Assembly (NCBI RefSeq): GCF_014640815.1
Contig: NZ_BMHM01000003.1
Coordinates: forward strand, 558,001-622,000
From: Vreelandella lutescens
GTDB lineage: Bacteria > Pseudomonadota > Gammaproteobacteria > Pseudomonadales > Halomonadaceae
Reading direction: 5' to 3'
Length of the DNA: 64,000 bases
Every line of letters starts with the position of its first letter. Position 1 is the stretch's first letter. The translations under genes and the position numbers were made by a program. Below the pieces are notes generated by a model, which ran no database searches, had not been told where the DNA came from, and worked only from the letters and a program-made list of their open reading frames with translations. Of this stretch, positions 26,405 through 33,831 are shown piece after piece.

Positions 26405-26477
26405 TTCTCGCCATCTCTTAAAAAGCGAGTGATTGAGTAACGTTTGTAGGGGAGTGACTTCGTTGGGGAAATCGTTT

Positions 26478-27326
26478 ATGCGCTGGCGTCGCCAAGGGCG
26501 ACGTCTGGGCATCGCTGTGCTGTTTGTGATTGTGGGTACCGGGTTGTGGGAGTTCCAAGGTCGCCAGCATCAAGACGCCTATACGTGGCAAGGCGTGCCC
26601 ACCTGGGAGGCGTTTCGCCCCACTACGTTCCATCGCGTGTTAAGTAATGATGGGTTTTTAGTGGGATGGTCCGATGTTCGCGTTGGCGCGCTGTGGGTAA
26701 GCTATCAAGTAGAAGCCGTGCCGGACGGTACTCGTATCGGTGGTCGGCCTAATTTTAGAGCTGACTGGCGCACACTTTGGCCGGTGGGAACCGACAGTTA
26801 CTCAGGAAGCGGCTATGACCGCGGACATTTGGCTCCCAATTACGCCATTGCTGCAGTGCATGGGCGCAGTGCGCAAATCGACACCTTTTTGATGAGCAAT
26901 ATGGCCCCGCAGCGGCCTAACTTAAATCGTCAGCTGTGGCAGCGGTTAGAAGAGTCGGTGATGGATCACTTTGCGCCTCGCTTTGAGCGTCTACAGGTGA
27001 TCACCGGCCCCATTTACCCCGAACGCTTTATGGATAACGTATTTAACCGCGTGGGCTTTGTAGAAGTGCCTGAAGCATTCTATAAAATTATCGTTGCACC
27101 TCACGATGATGTTCCTTTAGCGCTAGCGTTTATCATGCCCCAAGACGTTAGGGGTAATGAGCCTCTGGATGATTACTTAGTAACGATTGATGACATCGAA
27201 GCGCGCACCGGGCTCAACTTCTTTCCTGATCTCACCCCCACCATGGAAGCCGTGTTAGAGGGTGAGCTGCGAACACAGGGGTGGGCGCTGGAGGAGATTG
27301 CTCGTCGCCCAGGGCGCTATCAATAG
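26478..27326 (+). CDS. DNA/RNA non-specific endonuclease (NUC1 family), membrane-anchored or secreted
   Basis: This is a protein of about 282 aa with a hydrophobic N-terminal segment (LGIAVLFVIVGTGLW) and a beta-beta-alpha-metal nuclease domain. The catalytic motif DRGHLAPN includes H117, and SNMAPQRPNLNRQLW carries the metal-binding Asn. Homologues degrade DNA and RNA outside the cytoplasm. Start choice is uncertain: ATG 26478 (GGGGAA upstream) is used here, but TTG 26463 has a better AGGGGAG spacing. It follows the Lrp-type gene on the same strand by 73 bp. Confidence 0.87.
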   Translation: MRWRRQGRRLGIAVLFVIVGTGLWEFQGRQHQDAYTWQGVPTWEAFRPTTFHRVLSNDGFLVGWSDVRVGALWVSYQVEAVPDGTRIGGRPNFRADWRTLWPVGTDSYSGSGYDRGHLAPNYAIAAVHGRSAQIDTFLMSNMAPQRPNLNRQLWQRLEESVMDHFAPRFERLQVITGPIYPERFMDNVFNRVGFVEVPEAFYKIIVAPHDDVPLALAFIMPQDVRGNEPLDDYLVTIDDIEARTGLNFFPDLTPTMEAVLEGELRTQGWALEEIARRPGRYQ

Positions 27327-27521
27327 TTATTACAGTGGAGACACGCAGCTAAGCGTTGCGTAAGACCGGCAGCGGGCGAAAGGGTATATGTCGTTCGCTG
27401 CCTTTAATAGGTGTGTTCGGAAATAGACAGCGGATGATAGAAGCGCAGGTAAGAGCGCTGATCAAAGGATGAATCCAACAGTCACAGCGTCAACTCGAGA
27501 GGTGAGAGCGGAAAGAGAAAA

Positions 27522-27556
27522 CAAAAAAATCGCCATACAGATGAATATCTGGGCGA
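27522..27556 (-). terminator. Terminator of the tRNA-Leu cluster
   Basis: On the minus strand TCGCC...GGCGA encloses an inner CAGAT-ATTC-ATCTG stem and is followed by TTTTTTT. It lies about 70 bp beyond the last tRNA. The rest of the 301-bp gap at 27327-27627 shows no gene. Confidence 0.75.
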
Positions 27557-27627
27557 GGGATAAATTAAATGAGACACAGAGAAGATAAGTATAGAGAAGA
27601 TAAGAGTGATGCGGACGGGACCAAAAA

Positions 27628-27714
27628 TGGTGCCCAGGAGAGGACTTGAACCTCCACGTCCATACGGACACTAGCACCTGAAGCTAGCGCGTCTACCAAT
27701 TCCGCCACCTGGGC
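27628..27714 (-). tRNA. tRNA-Leu(CAG), third in transcription order
   Basis: This 87-nt tRNA, with encoded CCA, matches the long-variable-arm leucine class. The anticodon loop contains CAG (CTTCAGG), the acceptor stem is GCCCAGG/CCTGGGC, and the T loop is GTTCAAGTC. Its body is identical to the middle copy. TGATGC (27607-27612) and GCATCA (27715-27720) flank it as an inverted repeat. Confidence 0.97.
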
Positions 27715-27762
27715 GCATCATCTTTTATGTCTTACTTTTGCAGTACATTGTTTGTATTCGTA

Positions 27763-27849
27763 TGGTGCCCAGGAGAGGACTTGAACCTCCACGTCCATAC
27801 GGACACTAGCACCTGAAGCTAGCGCGTCTACCAATTCCGCCACCTGGGC
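27763..27849 (-). tRNA. tRNA-Leu(CAG), second in transcription order
   Basis: This 87-nt tRNA-Leu(CAG) with encoded CCA is identical to the copy at 27628-27714. GTTTGTATTCG (27750-27760) and CGAATACAAAC (27849-27859) flank it as a perfect 11-bp inverted repeat, so the precursor can extend the acceptor stem. Confidence 0.97.
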
Positions 27850-27960
27850 GAATACAAACTACAGTTACTGCTTTTACATACTACTACATAATACAGCTTT
27901 CGCTGCTTGCTTGCCGCTGCACCGTATAACGTCATGAAAAGGGGGTAACATAACGTTATT

Positions 27961-28047
27961 TGGTGCCCAGAAGAGGACTTGAACCTCCACGTCCATACGG
28001 ACACTAGCACCTGAAGCTAGCGCGTCTACCAATTCCGCCATCTGGGC
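27961..28047 (-). tRNA. tRNA-Leu(CAG), first in transcription order
   Basis: This 87-nt tRNA-Leu(CAG) with encoded CCA differs from the other two copies at the last acceptor pair: GCCCAGA pairs with TCTGGGC, a compensated G-C to A-U change (position 7:66). It is closest to the cluster promoter. Confidence 0.97.
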
Positions 28048-28058
28048 AAGTGGCGCGT

Positions 28059-28086
28059 ATGATACCGAGGTCGTGGTTAAATACAA
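28059..28086 (-). promoter_or_regulatory. Promoter of the tRNA-Leu cluster
   Basis: On the minus strand TTGTAT and TATCAT are spaced 16 bp, with the -10 box 12 bases before the first tRNA. A GC-rich discriminator (ACGCGCC) follows, as in stringently controlled stable-RNA promoters. Confidence 0.65.
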
Positions 28087-28139
28087 GCCCTGAGGCGCTT
28101 TTTTTAACACTGAATTCATATTAATGCAGTGTTAGGTGG

Positions 28140-28168
28140 TTGGGTGATTGAACGGGCAGCGCTATACT
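28140..28168 (+). promoter_or_regulatory. Promoter of the rnr transcription unit
   Basis: TTGGGT and TATACT are separated by 17 bp. The expected start point, about seven bases after the -10 box, coincides with the ATG of a 48-codon ORF at 28175. Confidence 0.6.
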
Positions 28169-28174
28169 GCGCCC

Positions 28175-28321
28175 ATGACCAAACAAAATATGACACGCTT
28201 CAGCTTATTAGCAGCTGACACCGACGCTAGCGCCGTCGACATTAACACCCGCCCGCAGCGTACAGCGCCTGCGCTAACTGTCCGCCTCCCGCAAACGCAA
28301 TCAAGGATGTTGATCGCATGA
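28175..28321 (+). CDS. Putative 48-aa leader ORF coupled to rnr
   Basis: This ORF begins MTKQNMTRFSLLAADTDA and ends with TGA overlapping the rnr start (ATGA). It has no Shine-Dalgarno, but its ATG falls where the promoter at 28140-28168 should start transcription, so it could be translated leaderless. The peptide resembles nothing I recognise and has no signal or membrane segment. It may serve translational coupling of rnr rather than make a stable product. Confidence 0.4.
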   Translation: MTKQNMTRFSLLAADTDASAVDINTRPQRTAPALTVRLPQTQSRMLIA

Positions 28322-30702
28322 AGTATTGGACGTTGAGTGATGATCCGCACGCCGAGCGCGAGGCGCAAAAGTATGATAATCCTGCGCCCAGCCGCGAATA
28401 CTTATTGGCTGCCTTAGAAAGCTATGGTAAGCCGATTACCCATGAAAACATGAGCCGTATGCTGGGCATTGAAGATGAAGACCATCTTGAAGCCGTGCGT
28501 CGGCGTATGGCGGCAATGGAGCGTGATGGCCAGGTGCTACGCGACCGCCGCGGTGCTTACGCCCTCATCGACAAGCTCGATTTGATCAAAGGTAAAGTGC
28601 TGGGGCATCGGGATGGCTTTGGCTTTGTGCTCCGTGACGATGGGAAAAAACCTGACCTCGTGCTTCCGCCGCGCCAAATGCGCCGTGTGTTCCATGGCGA
28701 CCATGTGCTGGTGCGCGTGAGTGGGCGTGACCGCCGTGGCCGCGATGAGGCGACCATTGCCGATGTGATTGCGCGTAATACGCAAACGATTGTAGGCGTC
28801 TATCGCAGTAATACACCGGAATTTGGGGTGCTGATTCCTGAGAATCCGCGCATTACCCAAGAAGTGATTATTCCCCATACTGTGAGCGCCGGTGCTAAAG
28901 ATGGTCAGGTCATTTCGGCCAAGATCGTTCAGCAGCCTGCGACCCGTGTGCAGCCGGTAGGCGAAGTCATCGAAGTGCTGGGTGAGCGTATGGACCCCGG
29001 TATGGAAATCGATATTGCCATTCGCAGCTACGATATCCCGGCAGAATTCCCGCCGGAGGTGTTTGACCAGACCAGCGAGATTTCCGCTGAGGTACTGGAA
29101 GAGGATAAAAAACATCGCGTTGATCTGCGTGATATACCGCTGGTCACTATTGACGATGAGTCTGCCAAAGACTTTGACGACGCGGTATGTGCCTGGAAAA
29201 CTAAATCTGGCAGCTGGAAGCTACTGGTTGCGATTGCAGATGTGTCGCACTATGTGCGCCCAGGCACCGCGCTGGATGATGAAGCACGCACACGGGGTAA
29301 CTCAGTCTATTTCCCCGGCCAAGTGGTGCCGATGCTGCCTGAGTTACTCTCTAACGGCCTGTGTTCATTAAATCCGCATGTCGATCGCTTGGTGATGGTG
29401 TGTGAGATGAACATCTCCAAAACCGGTGCGATTAGCCGTTATTCGTTCTACGAAGCCGTCATGAATTCTCACGCCCGCCTGACGTATAACAAGGTGGCAG
29501 CGATGTTGGACGGCGAAAGCGAAGAGGGCGAAGCGCTGCGTCGTGAGCATGCCGAGCTAGTCAAGCCGCTGCAAAATCTGCATGAGCTTTACGGCCTGCT
29601 GCGCGCCGCTCGTGAAGAGCGCGGCGCGATCGATTTTGATACCACTGAGACGGCGATCATCTTTAACGATGAGCGTAAAATCGAGAAAATCGTACCGCGC
29701 ACGCGCAACGACGCCCACAAGCTTATTGAAGAGTGCATGTTGGCGGCGAACGTGGCGACAGCACGCTTCTTAGACAAGCACGATTTGCCGGCGCTATACC
29801 GTATTCACGAGCGGCCTACGCCTGAGCGACTAGACAAGCTGCGCCTATTCCTCAGCGAACTGGGACTTTCTGTGGGTGGGGGCGATATGCCAACGCCGCA
29901 GGATTATCAGGCCTTACGTGAAGCCATTATTGACCGTCCAGATGCTGATATTATCCAGACCGTCATGCTGCGTTCAATGAATCAGGCCGTCTATTCGCCG
30001 CAGAATGAAGGTCACTTTGGTTTGGCCTACCAGGCGTATGCGCACTTTACGTCGCCTATTCGTCGCTACCCTGACCTGCTGGTACACCGTGCGATTCGCT
30101 CCGTTATTCGTGGCCCTCGCCAGACCAATACGGTGGTTCGTGTAGAAGGTGCTCCGGTCGAGCCGCCAAGCAAATGGTGTCCGTACACCTTCGAGCAAAT
30201 GCTGGAGCTGGGCGAGCACTGCTCAATGACCGAGCGCCGGGCCGATGAAGCGACGCGTGATGTCGAGAGCTGGCTCAAGTGTGAGTTTATGTCTGACAAG
30301 CTGGGCGAAACCTTCGACGGTACTATTGCCTCGGTGACTCAGTTTGGCCTGTTTGTGCGTCTCGACGACTTTTATGTGGAAGGCTTGGTTCACGTCACTT
30401 CGCTGCCGTCGGACTACTACCACTATGAAGCCGAGAAGCACCGCCTGAAAGGGGAGCGCACAGGAGCAACGTATCGCCTGGGTGACGGCCTCACGGTTCA
30501 AGTGGCGCGGGTGGATATGGATGACCGTAAGATCGACTTTGGTCTCACCGATGATAAGCCGCGCCCTCGTCGCCAGCCGCGCAAGCGCCGTGGTGAAAGC
30601 GGTGGTCCGAAAGCTGCCGCAGCAACGGATAACGCGCCTACGCGTCGTGGCCCGCGCCGCACTCGTAACGGCCCGCGTAAACCATCAGCGAAAAAGGGTT
30701 AA
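28318..30702 (+). CDS. rnr: Ribonuclease R
   Basis: This is a 794-aa 3'-5' exoribonuclease for structured RNA, rRNA quality control and trans-translation. Order of domains: N-terminal helix-turn-helix-like region (about 20-80), cold-shock domains (about 88-240), RNB catalytic domain with IDDESAKDFDDAV (metal-binding Asp cluster near 280-292), S1 domain (GTIASVTQFGLFVRLDDFYVEGLVH, about 660-740), and a Lys/Arg-rich tail (RRQPRKRRGES...). Length fits RNase R rather than RNase II. rlmB begins two bases after the stop, the arrangement known from enterobacteria. An AAGGA lies 10 bases before the ATG. Confidence 0.95.
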   Translation: MKYWTLSDDPHAEREAQKYDNPAPSREYLLAALESYGKPITHENMSRMLGIEDEDHLEAVRRRMAAMERDGQVLRDRRGAYALIDKLDLIKGKVLGHRDGFGFVLRDDGKKPDLVLPPRQMRRVFHGDHVLVRVSGRDRRGRDEATIADVIARNTQTIVGVYRSNTPEFGVLIPENPRITQEVIIPHTVSAGAKDGQVISAKIVQQPATRVQPVGEVIEVLGERMDPGMEIDIAIRSYDIPAEFPPEVFDQTSEISAEVLEEDKKHRVDLRDIPLVTIDDESAKDFDDAVCAWKTKSGSWKLLVAIADVSHYVRPGTALDDEARTRGNSVYFPGQVVPMLPELLSNGLCSLNPHVDRLVMVCEMNISKTGAISRYSFYEAVMNSHARLTYNKVAAMLDGESEEGEALRREHAELVKPLQNLHELYGLLRAAREERGAIDFDTTETAIIFNDERKIEKIVPRTRNDAHKLIEECMLAANVATARFLDKHDLPALYRIHERPTPERLDKLRLFLSELGLSVGGGDMPTPQDYQALREAIIDRPDADIIQTVMLRSMNQAVYSPQNEGHFGLAYQAYAHFTSPIRRYPDLLVHRAIRSVIRGPRQTNTVVRVEGAPVEPPSKWCPYTFEQMLELGEHCSMTERRADEATRDVESWLKCEFMSDKLGETFDGTIASVTQFGLFVRLDDFYVEGLVHVTSLPSDYYHYEAEKHRLKGERTGATYRLGDGLTVQVARVDMDDRKIDFGLTDDKPRPRRQPRKRRGESGGPKAAAATDNAPTRRGPRRTRNGPRKPSAKKG

Positions 30703-30704
30703 GC

Positions 30705-31502
30705 ATGAAATCGTCGTCGTCTCGACGTCAGCCACGTACGGCCATCCGCACACCGGATGGCCTGGATCAGGTGTACGGTATTCACGCCTTGGAGAGCCTG
30801 CTTGAACGTGGTGAAGCTCCTCGTGAGCTATGGGTTCAGCAAGGTGCTGGTAGCCGCTTAAAGGAAGTGGTCGCCAACGCCCAAGCCATTGGCGCGCGCG
30901 TGAAAGAGCAGTCTCGTGATGTGCTGGATCAGCTGACGCAAGGGGCTGCCCATCAGGGGGTGGTGGCGTTTTGCTCGCCGTTAACACCAGAAGGCGAAGA
31001 GTCGCTTTGGCTTAAGCTACGCGCCTGGCAAGCACCCACACCGCCGCTACTGCTCGTGCTTGACGGTGTGACCGATGTGCATAACTTCGGTGCCTGCCTG
31101 CGAAGTGCCGATGCGGCAGGGGCGCATGGCGTGATTGTGGCAAAAGATAAAGCGGCGCCGCTAAACGCAACGGTCAGAAAAGTCGCCTGTGGGGCAGCAG
31201 AAGTGGTGCCGGTGTATCAGGTCACTAATCTGTCGCGCACCTTGGCAAAGCTCAAAGATGCGGGCGTTTGGATTACCGGCACGGCGGGTGAGGCAGAGGC
31301 CAGCGTGTTCGAGATTGATATGACTGGCCCCACCGCGCTGGTAATGGGAGCGGAAGGGAAGGGCATGCGCCGGCTGACCCGTGAAGCCTGCGATAATCTT
31401 GCTAAGTTGCCGATGGCCGGGCAGGTATCGAGCCTTAACGTATCGGTGGCCACCGGCATTTGCCTGTTTGAGGCCGTTCGGCAGCGACAGCTTGCAAGTT
31501 AG
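30705..31502 (+). CDS. rlmB: 23S rRNA (guanosine-2251-2'-O)-methyltransferase
   Basis: This is a 265-aa SPOUT methyltransferase that modifies G2251 in the P-loop of 23S rRNA. The N-terminal substrate-binding domain begins VYGIHALESLLERG; the C-terminal knot contains LDGVTDVHNFGACLRSADAAG, VMGAEGKGMRRLTRE and LPMAGQVSSLNVSVATGICLFE. It follows rnr with a 2-bp gap, indicating cotranscription. Confidence 0.94.
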   Translation: MKSSSSRRQPRTAIRTPDGLDQVYGIHALESLLERGEAPRELWVQQGAGSRLKEVVANAQAIGARVKEQSRDVLDQLTQGAAHQGVVAFCSPLTPEGEESLWLKLRAWQAPTPPLLLVLDGVTDVHNFGACLRSADAAGAHGVIVAKDKAAPLNATVRKVACGAAEVVPVYQVTNLSRTLAKLKDAGVWITGTAGEAEASVFEIDMTGPTALVMGAEGKGMRRLTREACDNLAKLPMAGQVSSLNVSVATGICLFEAVRQRQLAS

Positions 31503-31524
31503 CTGCCAGCCCACTAGAATGCTT

Positions 31525-31550
31525 GCGCCCGTTTATTCATAAGCGGGCGC
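31525..31550 (+). terminator. Hairpin after rlmB
   Basis: GCGCCCG and CGGGCGC form a 7-bp stem extendable through T-G and TTAT/ATAA pairs. It lies 22 bp after the rlmB stop. It lacks a clean T-tract, so strength as a terminator is doubtful. Confidence 0.45.
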
Positions 31551-31713
31551 TCGTATTGGTATATAACTTGTACGATTAACAGTTCTGCTTGATGCGCTAT
31601 CTCGGCTGTTCGCGGCCAAGAAAGGGCATTTCAGTTAACTCCTTGCTTCCCTGTCGTAGTTAAGGCATTTGCCTCAACGCACACCGGAAGCTGTCAAACC
31701 GCAAGGAGATTCC

Positions 31714-32088
31714 ATGCGTCATTATGAAATCGTGTTTATGGTCCACCCGGATCAGAGCGAGCAAGTGCCGGCAATGGTCGAGCGCTACACCAGCATCGTT
31801 ACTGAGAACGCTGGCACTGTGCATCGCCTTGAAGATTGGGGCCGTCGTCACCTGGCTTACCCGATCAACAAGATCCACAAAGCCCACTACGTGCTGATGA
31901 ACGTTGAGTGCACCGGCGAGACTCTCGAAGAAATCGAGAACATCTTCCGTTTCAACGACGCCATCATCCGCAGCCTGGTTGTTCGCTGCAAAGAAGCGAT
32001 CACTGAAGCTTCTCCGATGATGAAGCCGGCAGAAGAAAAGCGTCCGCGTCGCGAAGAAAAGCCGCGCGAAGCTGAAGAAACTGCCTGA
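31714..32088 (+). CDS. rpsF: 30S ribosomal protein S6
   Basis: This 124-aa primary rRNA-binding protein of the small-subunit platform forms a pair with S18. It starts [25 protein letters not shown] and contains [24 protein letters not shown]; the C-terminal tail is Lys/Glu/Arg-rich ([14 protein letters not shown]). The start is ATG 31714 with AAGGAG; the frame is open upstream without family similarity. The 211-bp leader contains CACCGG close to the RBS, which might belong to an S6:S18 autoregulatory RNA site; I cannot confirm that by eye. Confidence 0.96.
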   Translation: MRHYEIVFMVHPDQSEQVPAMVERYTSIVTENAGTVHRLEDWGRRHLAYPINKIHKAHYVLMNVECTGETLEEIENIFRFNDAIIRSLVVRCKEAITEASPMMKPAEEKRPRREEKPREAEETA

Positions 32089-32121
32089 TTTTATCCACCG
32101 CACGTTTTAAGGAGCTAGTCC

Positions 32122-32349
32122 ATGGCACGTTTTTTCCGTCGCCGTAAGTTTTGCCGCTTCACCGCTGAAGGCGTCAAGCAGATCGACTATAAAGATCTCG
32201 ACACGCTGAAGGCTTACATCACCGAAACCGGCAAGATCGTTCCGAGCCGCATCACCGGCACCAAAGCACGCTATCAGCGTCAGCTGGCGACCGCTATCAA
32301 GCGTTCACGCTACCTGGCACTGCTGCCCTACTCCGATAGCCACCAGTAA
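32122..32349 (+). CDS. rpsR: 30S ribosomal protein S18
   Basis: This 75-aa protein shows the complete S18 pattern: [68 protein letters not shown]. It binds S6 on the 30S platform. It is 33 bp after rpsF with AAGGAG, within the conserved S6-S18-L9 operon. Confidence 0.97.
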   Translation: MARFFRRRKFCRFTAEGVKQIDYKDLDTLKAYITETGKIVPSRITGTKARYQRQLATAIKRSRYLALLPYSDSHQ

Positions 32350-32361
32350 GCGTTTAACGTG

Positions 32362-33213
32362 ATGCTGGCACTAGCAAGATGGTTGATGCGCAGCACGCCC
32401 TACGCCGCAGGCGGGGCAGCGTTAGCAGCGCTAGTGCCCTGGCTGTTTTGGCTAGGTGCTGCCATCGCGGCGCTCGTAACCCTGCGTAAAGGCTTTGCCC
32501 CCGCGCTACCGGTTATTATCGCCGCCGCACTACCAGCAGGTTTTTGGTGGGCGCAAGGTGACGTTATTCCGCTATCTAGCGTACTGCTAGTGACGCTGAT
32601 GGCTGTCATTTTGCGTGAGCGGATGCGTTGGAGTGAAGCGTTGATTGTAGGCACGTTAGTGGCTGCTGCAATGGTTCAGCTCGGCATCTTCAGCCCACCG
32701 GGTGGGACACAGCTAATGCTGGAGCAACTGCGGGAAAGCTCAGTTGAGATTGACCGCATGCTCACGGAGTTTGCTAATCAAGGCGTCGATACGGCCAGCC
32801 TAGCCGCCATTGTTATTGGTGGCGTGACGGGGCTGGTAGTGTTGTTAGCGGCCATTGCCTGTTTGGCGCTAGCACGTAGCTGGCAGGCTGGGCTTTATAA
32901 CCCAGGCGGCTTTCGTGACGAATTCCATGCCCTGCGTTTAACACCTAAAGAGCTCGCTGTTCTAGTGGTGCTTGGGGTGGCAGGGATGGCGCTTGGTGCG
33001 CAGGCGCTGGCCATGCTTAGTTGGATCCCGCTGCTGATAGCCGGTATTGCGTTAGTGCATGGGTTTATTGGAATTAAGGGGATGAACGGGCTGTGGTTGG
33101 TGGCATTTTATGTGCTTCTGATCACGACCTGGCCCACGATTCTCATTGTGCTGCTGTTGGGGCTGATTGATACATTCGCGAACGTTCGCGCACGCCTTGC
33201 CCGCAGCAACTGA
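32362..33213 (+). CDS. Integral membrane protein of the rpsR-rplI operon (DUF2232-like)
   Basis: This is a protein of about 283 aa with seven or eight hydrophobic helices and a soluble stretch around residues 115-140 (QLRESSVEIDRMLTEFANQG). Genes of this sort sit between S18 and L9 in several gammaproteobacteria; function unknown. Similarity to DUF2232 is my impression from length, helix pattern and position. ATG 32362 is used; a GTG three bases earlier is equally possible. Confidence 0.7.
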   Translation: MLALARWLMRSTPYAAGGAALAALVPWLFWLGAAIAALVTLRKGFAPALPVIIAAALPAGFWWAQGDVIPLSSVLLVTLMAVILRERMRWSEALIVGTLVAAAMVQLGIFSPPGGTQLMLEQLRESSVEIDRMLTEFANQGVDTASLAAIVIGGVTGLVVLLAAIACLALARSWQAGLYNPGGFRDEFHALRLTPKELAVLVVLGVAGMALGAQALAMLSWIPLLIAGIALVHGFIGIKGMNGLWLVAFYVLLITTWPTILIVLLLGLIDTFANVRARLARSN

Positions 33214-33228
33214 CAAGAGGTTTACGAG

Positions 33229-33675
33229 ATGGAAGTCATTCTGCTCGACAACATTGGTAAGCTGGGCGGCCTGGGTGACAAGGTCACTGTTAAGCCTGGT
33301 TATGGTCGTAACTACTTGGTGCCTTACGGTTTAGCCGTACCGGCCACCAAAGAAAACGTTGAAGCGTTTGAAGCACAGCGTGCTGAGCTTGAAGCTCAAG
33401 CCGCTGAGCGTAAAGCAGAAGCCCAAGCACGCGCTGAGCAGCTTAACGACATCGAACTGTCGTTGGTTTCTAAAGCGGGCGACGAAGGCAAGCTGTTTGG
33501 TTCTATCGGTCCGCGTGACCTGGCTGACGCGATCTCCTCTGCTGGCATCGAAGTGGCCAAGAGCGAAGTTCGTATGCCGAATGGACCGATTCGTCAAACT
33601 GGCGAATACGACATCGACCTCCACCTGCATGCAGAAGTGGACGCCGTTGTACGCGTGGTTGTTGTCGCAGAGTAA
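33229..33675 (+). CDS. rplI: 50S ribosomal protein L9
   Basis: This 148-aa protein has the N-terminal RNA-binding domain ([40 protein letters not shown]), a long connecting helix rich in Ala/Glu/Arg, and the C-terminal domain with [15 protein letters not shown]. It is the last gene of the operon, followed by a strong terminator. Confidence 0.97.
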   Translation: MEVILLDNIGKLGGLGDKVTVKPGYGRNYLVPYGLAVPATKENVEAFEAQRAELEAQAAERKAEAQARAEQLNDIELSLVSKAGDEGKLFGSIGPRDLADAISSAGIEVAKSEVRMPNGPIRQTGEYDIDLHLHAEVDAVVRVVVVAE

Positions 33676-33700
33676 TTTCTCTCGCCAACGCTAACGCCTC

Positions 33701-33738
33701 AAAGGGCGCGGGATTTCCCGCGCCCTTTGTCTTTTTTA
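33701..33738 (+). terminator. Rho-independent terminator of the rpsF operon
   Basis: AAAGGGCGCGGG and CCCGCGCCCTTT form a 12-bp stem with an ATTT loop, followed by GTCTTTTTT. Confidence 0.88.
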
Positions 33739-33831
33739 AGCGACCACTGATGTGCTATGTCAGTGGTACGAAGGAAGCTGCCCGGCTAAGATAAGCGCCG
33801 TTGGCAATGCGTTATTTTTAAGGAGCTCGCT

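Noticed and set aside
27628-28047. Direct repeats of about 87 bp with spacers, considered as CRISPR-like
   Set aside because: The repeats are tRNA-Leu genes with a full cloverleaf and encoded CCA; unequal spacers and no cas genes.
27327-28060. tRNA-Leu cluster as an integration site for a mobile element
   Set aside because: No integrase, no direct repeat of a tRNA 3' end away from the cluster, and both flanks are ordinary chromosomal genes.
28537-29115. 192-codon minus-strand frame inside rnr
   Set aside because: It lies opposite the conserved cold-shock and RNB coding of rnr, has no ribosome site and no family similarity; it is a shadow of GC-rich codon use.
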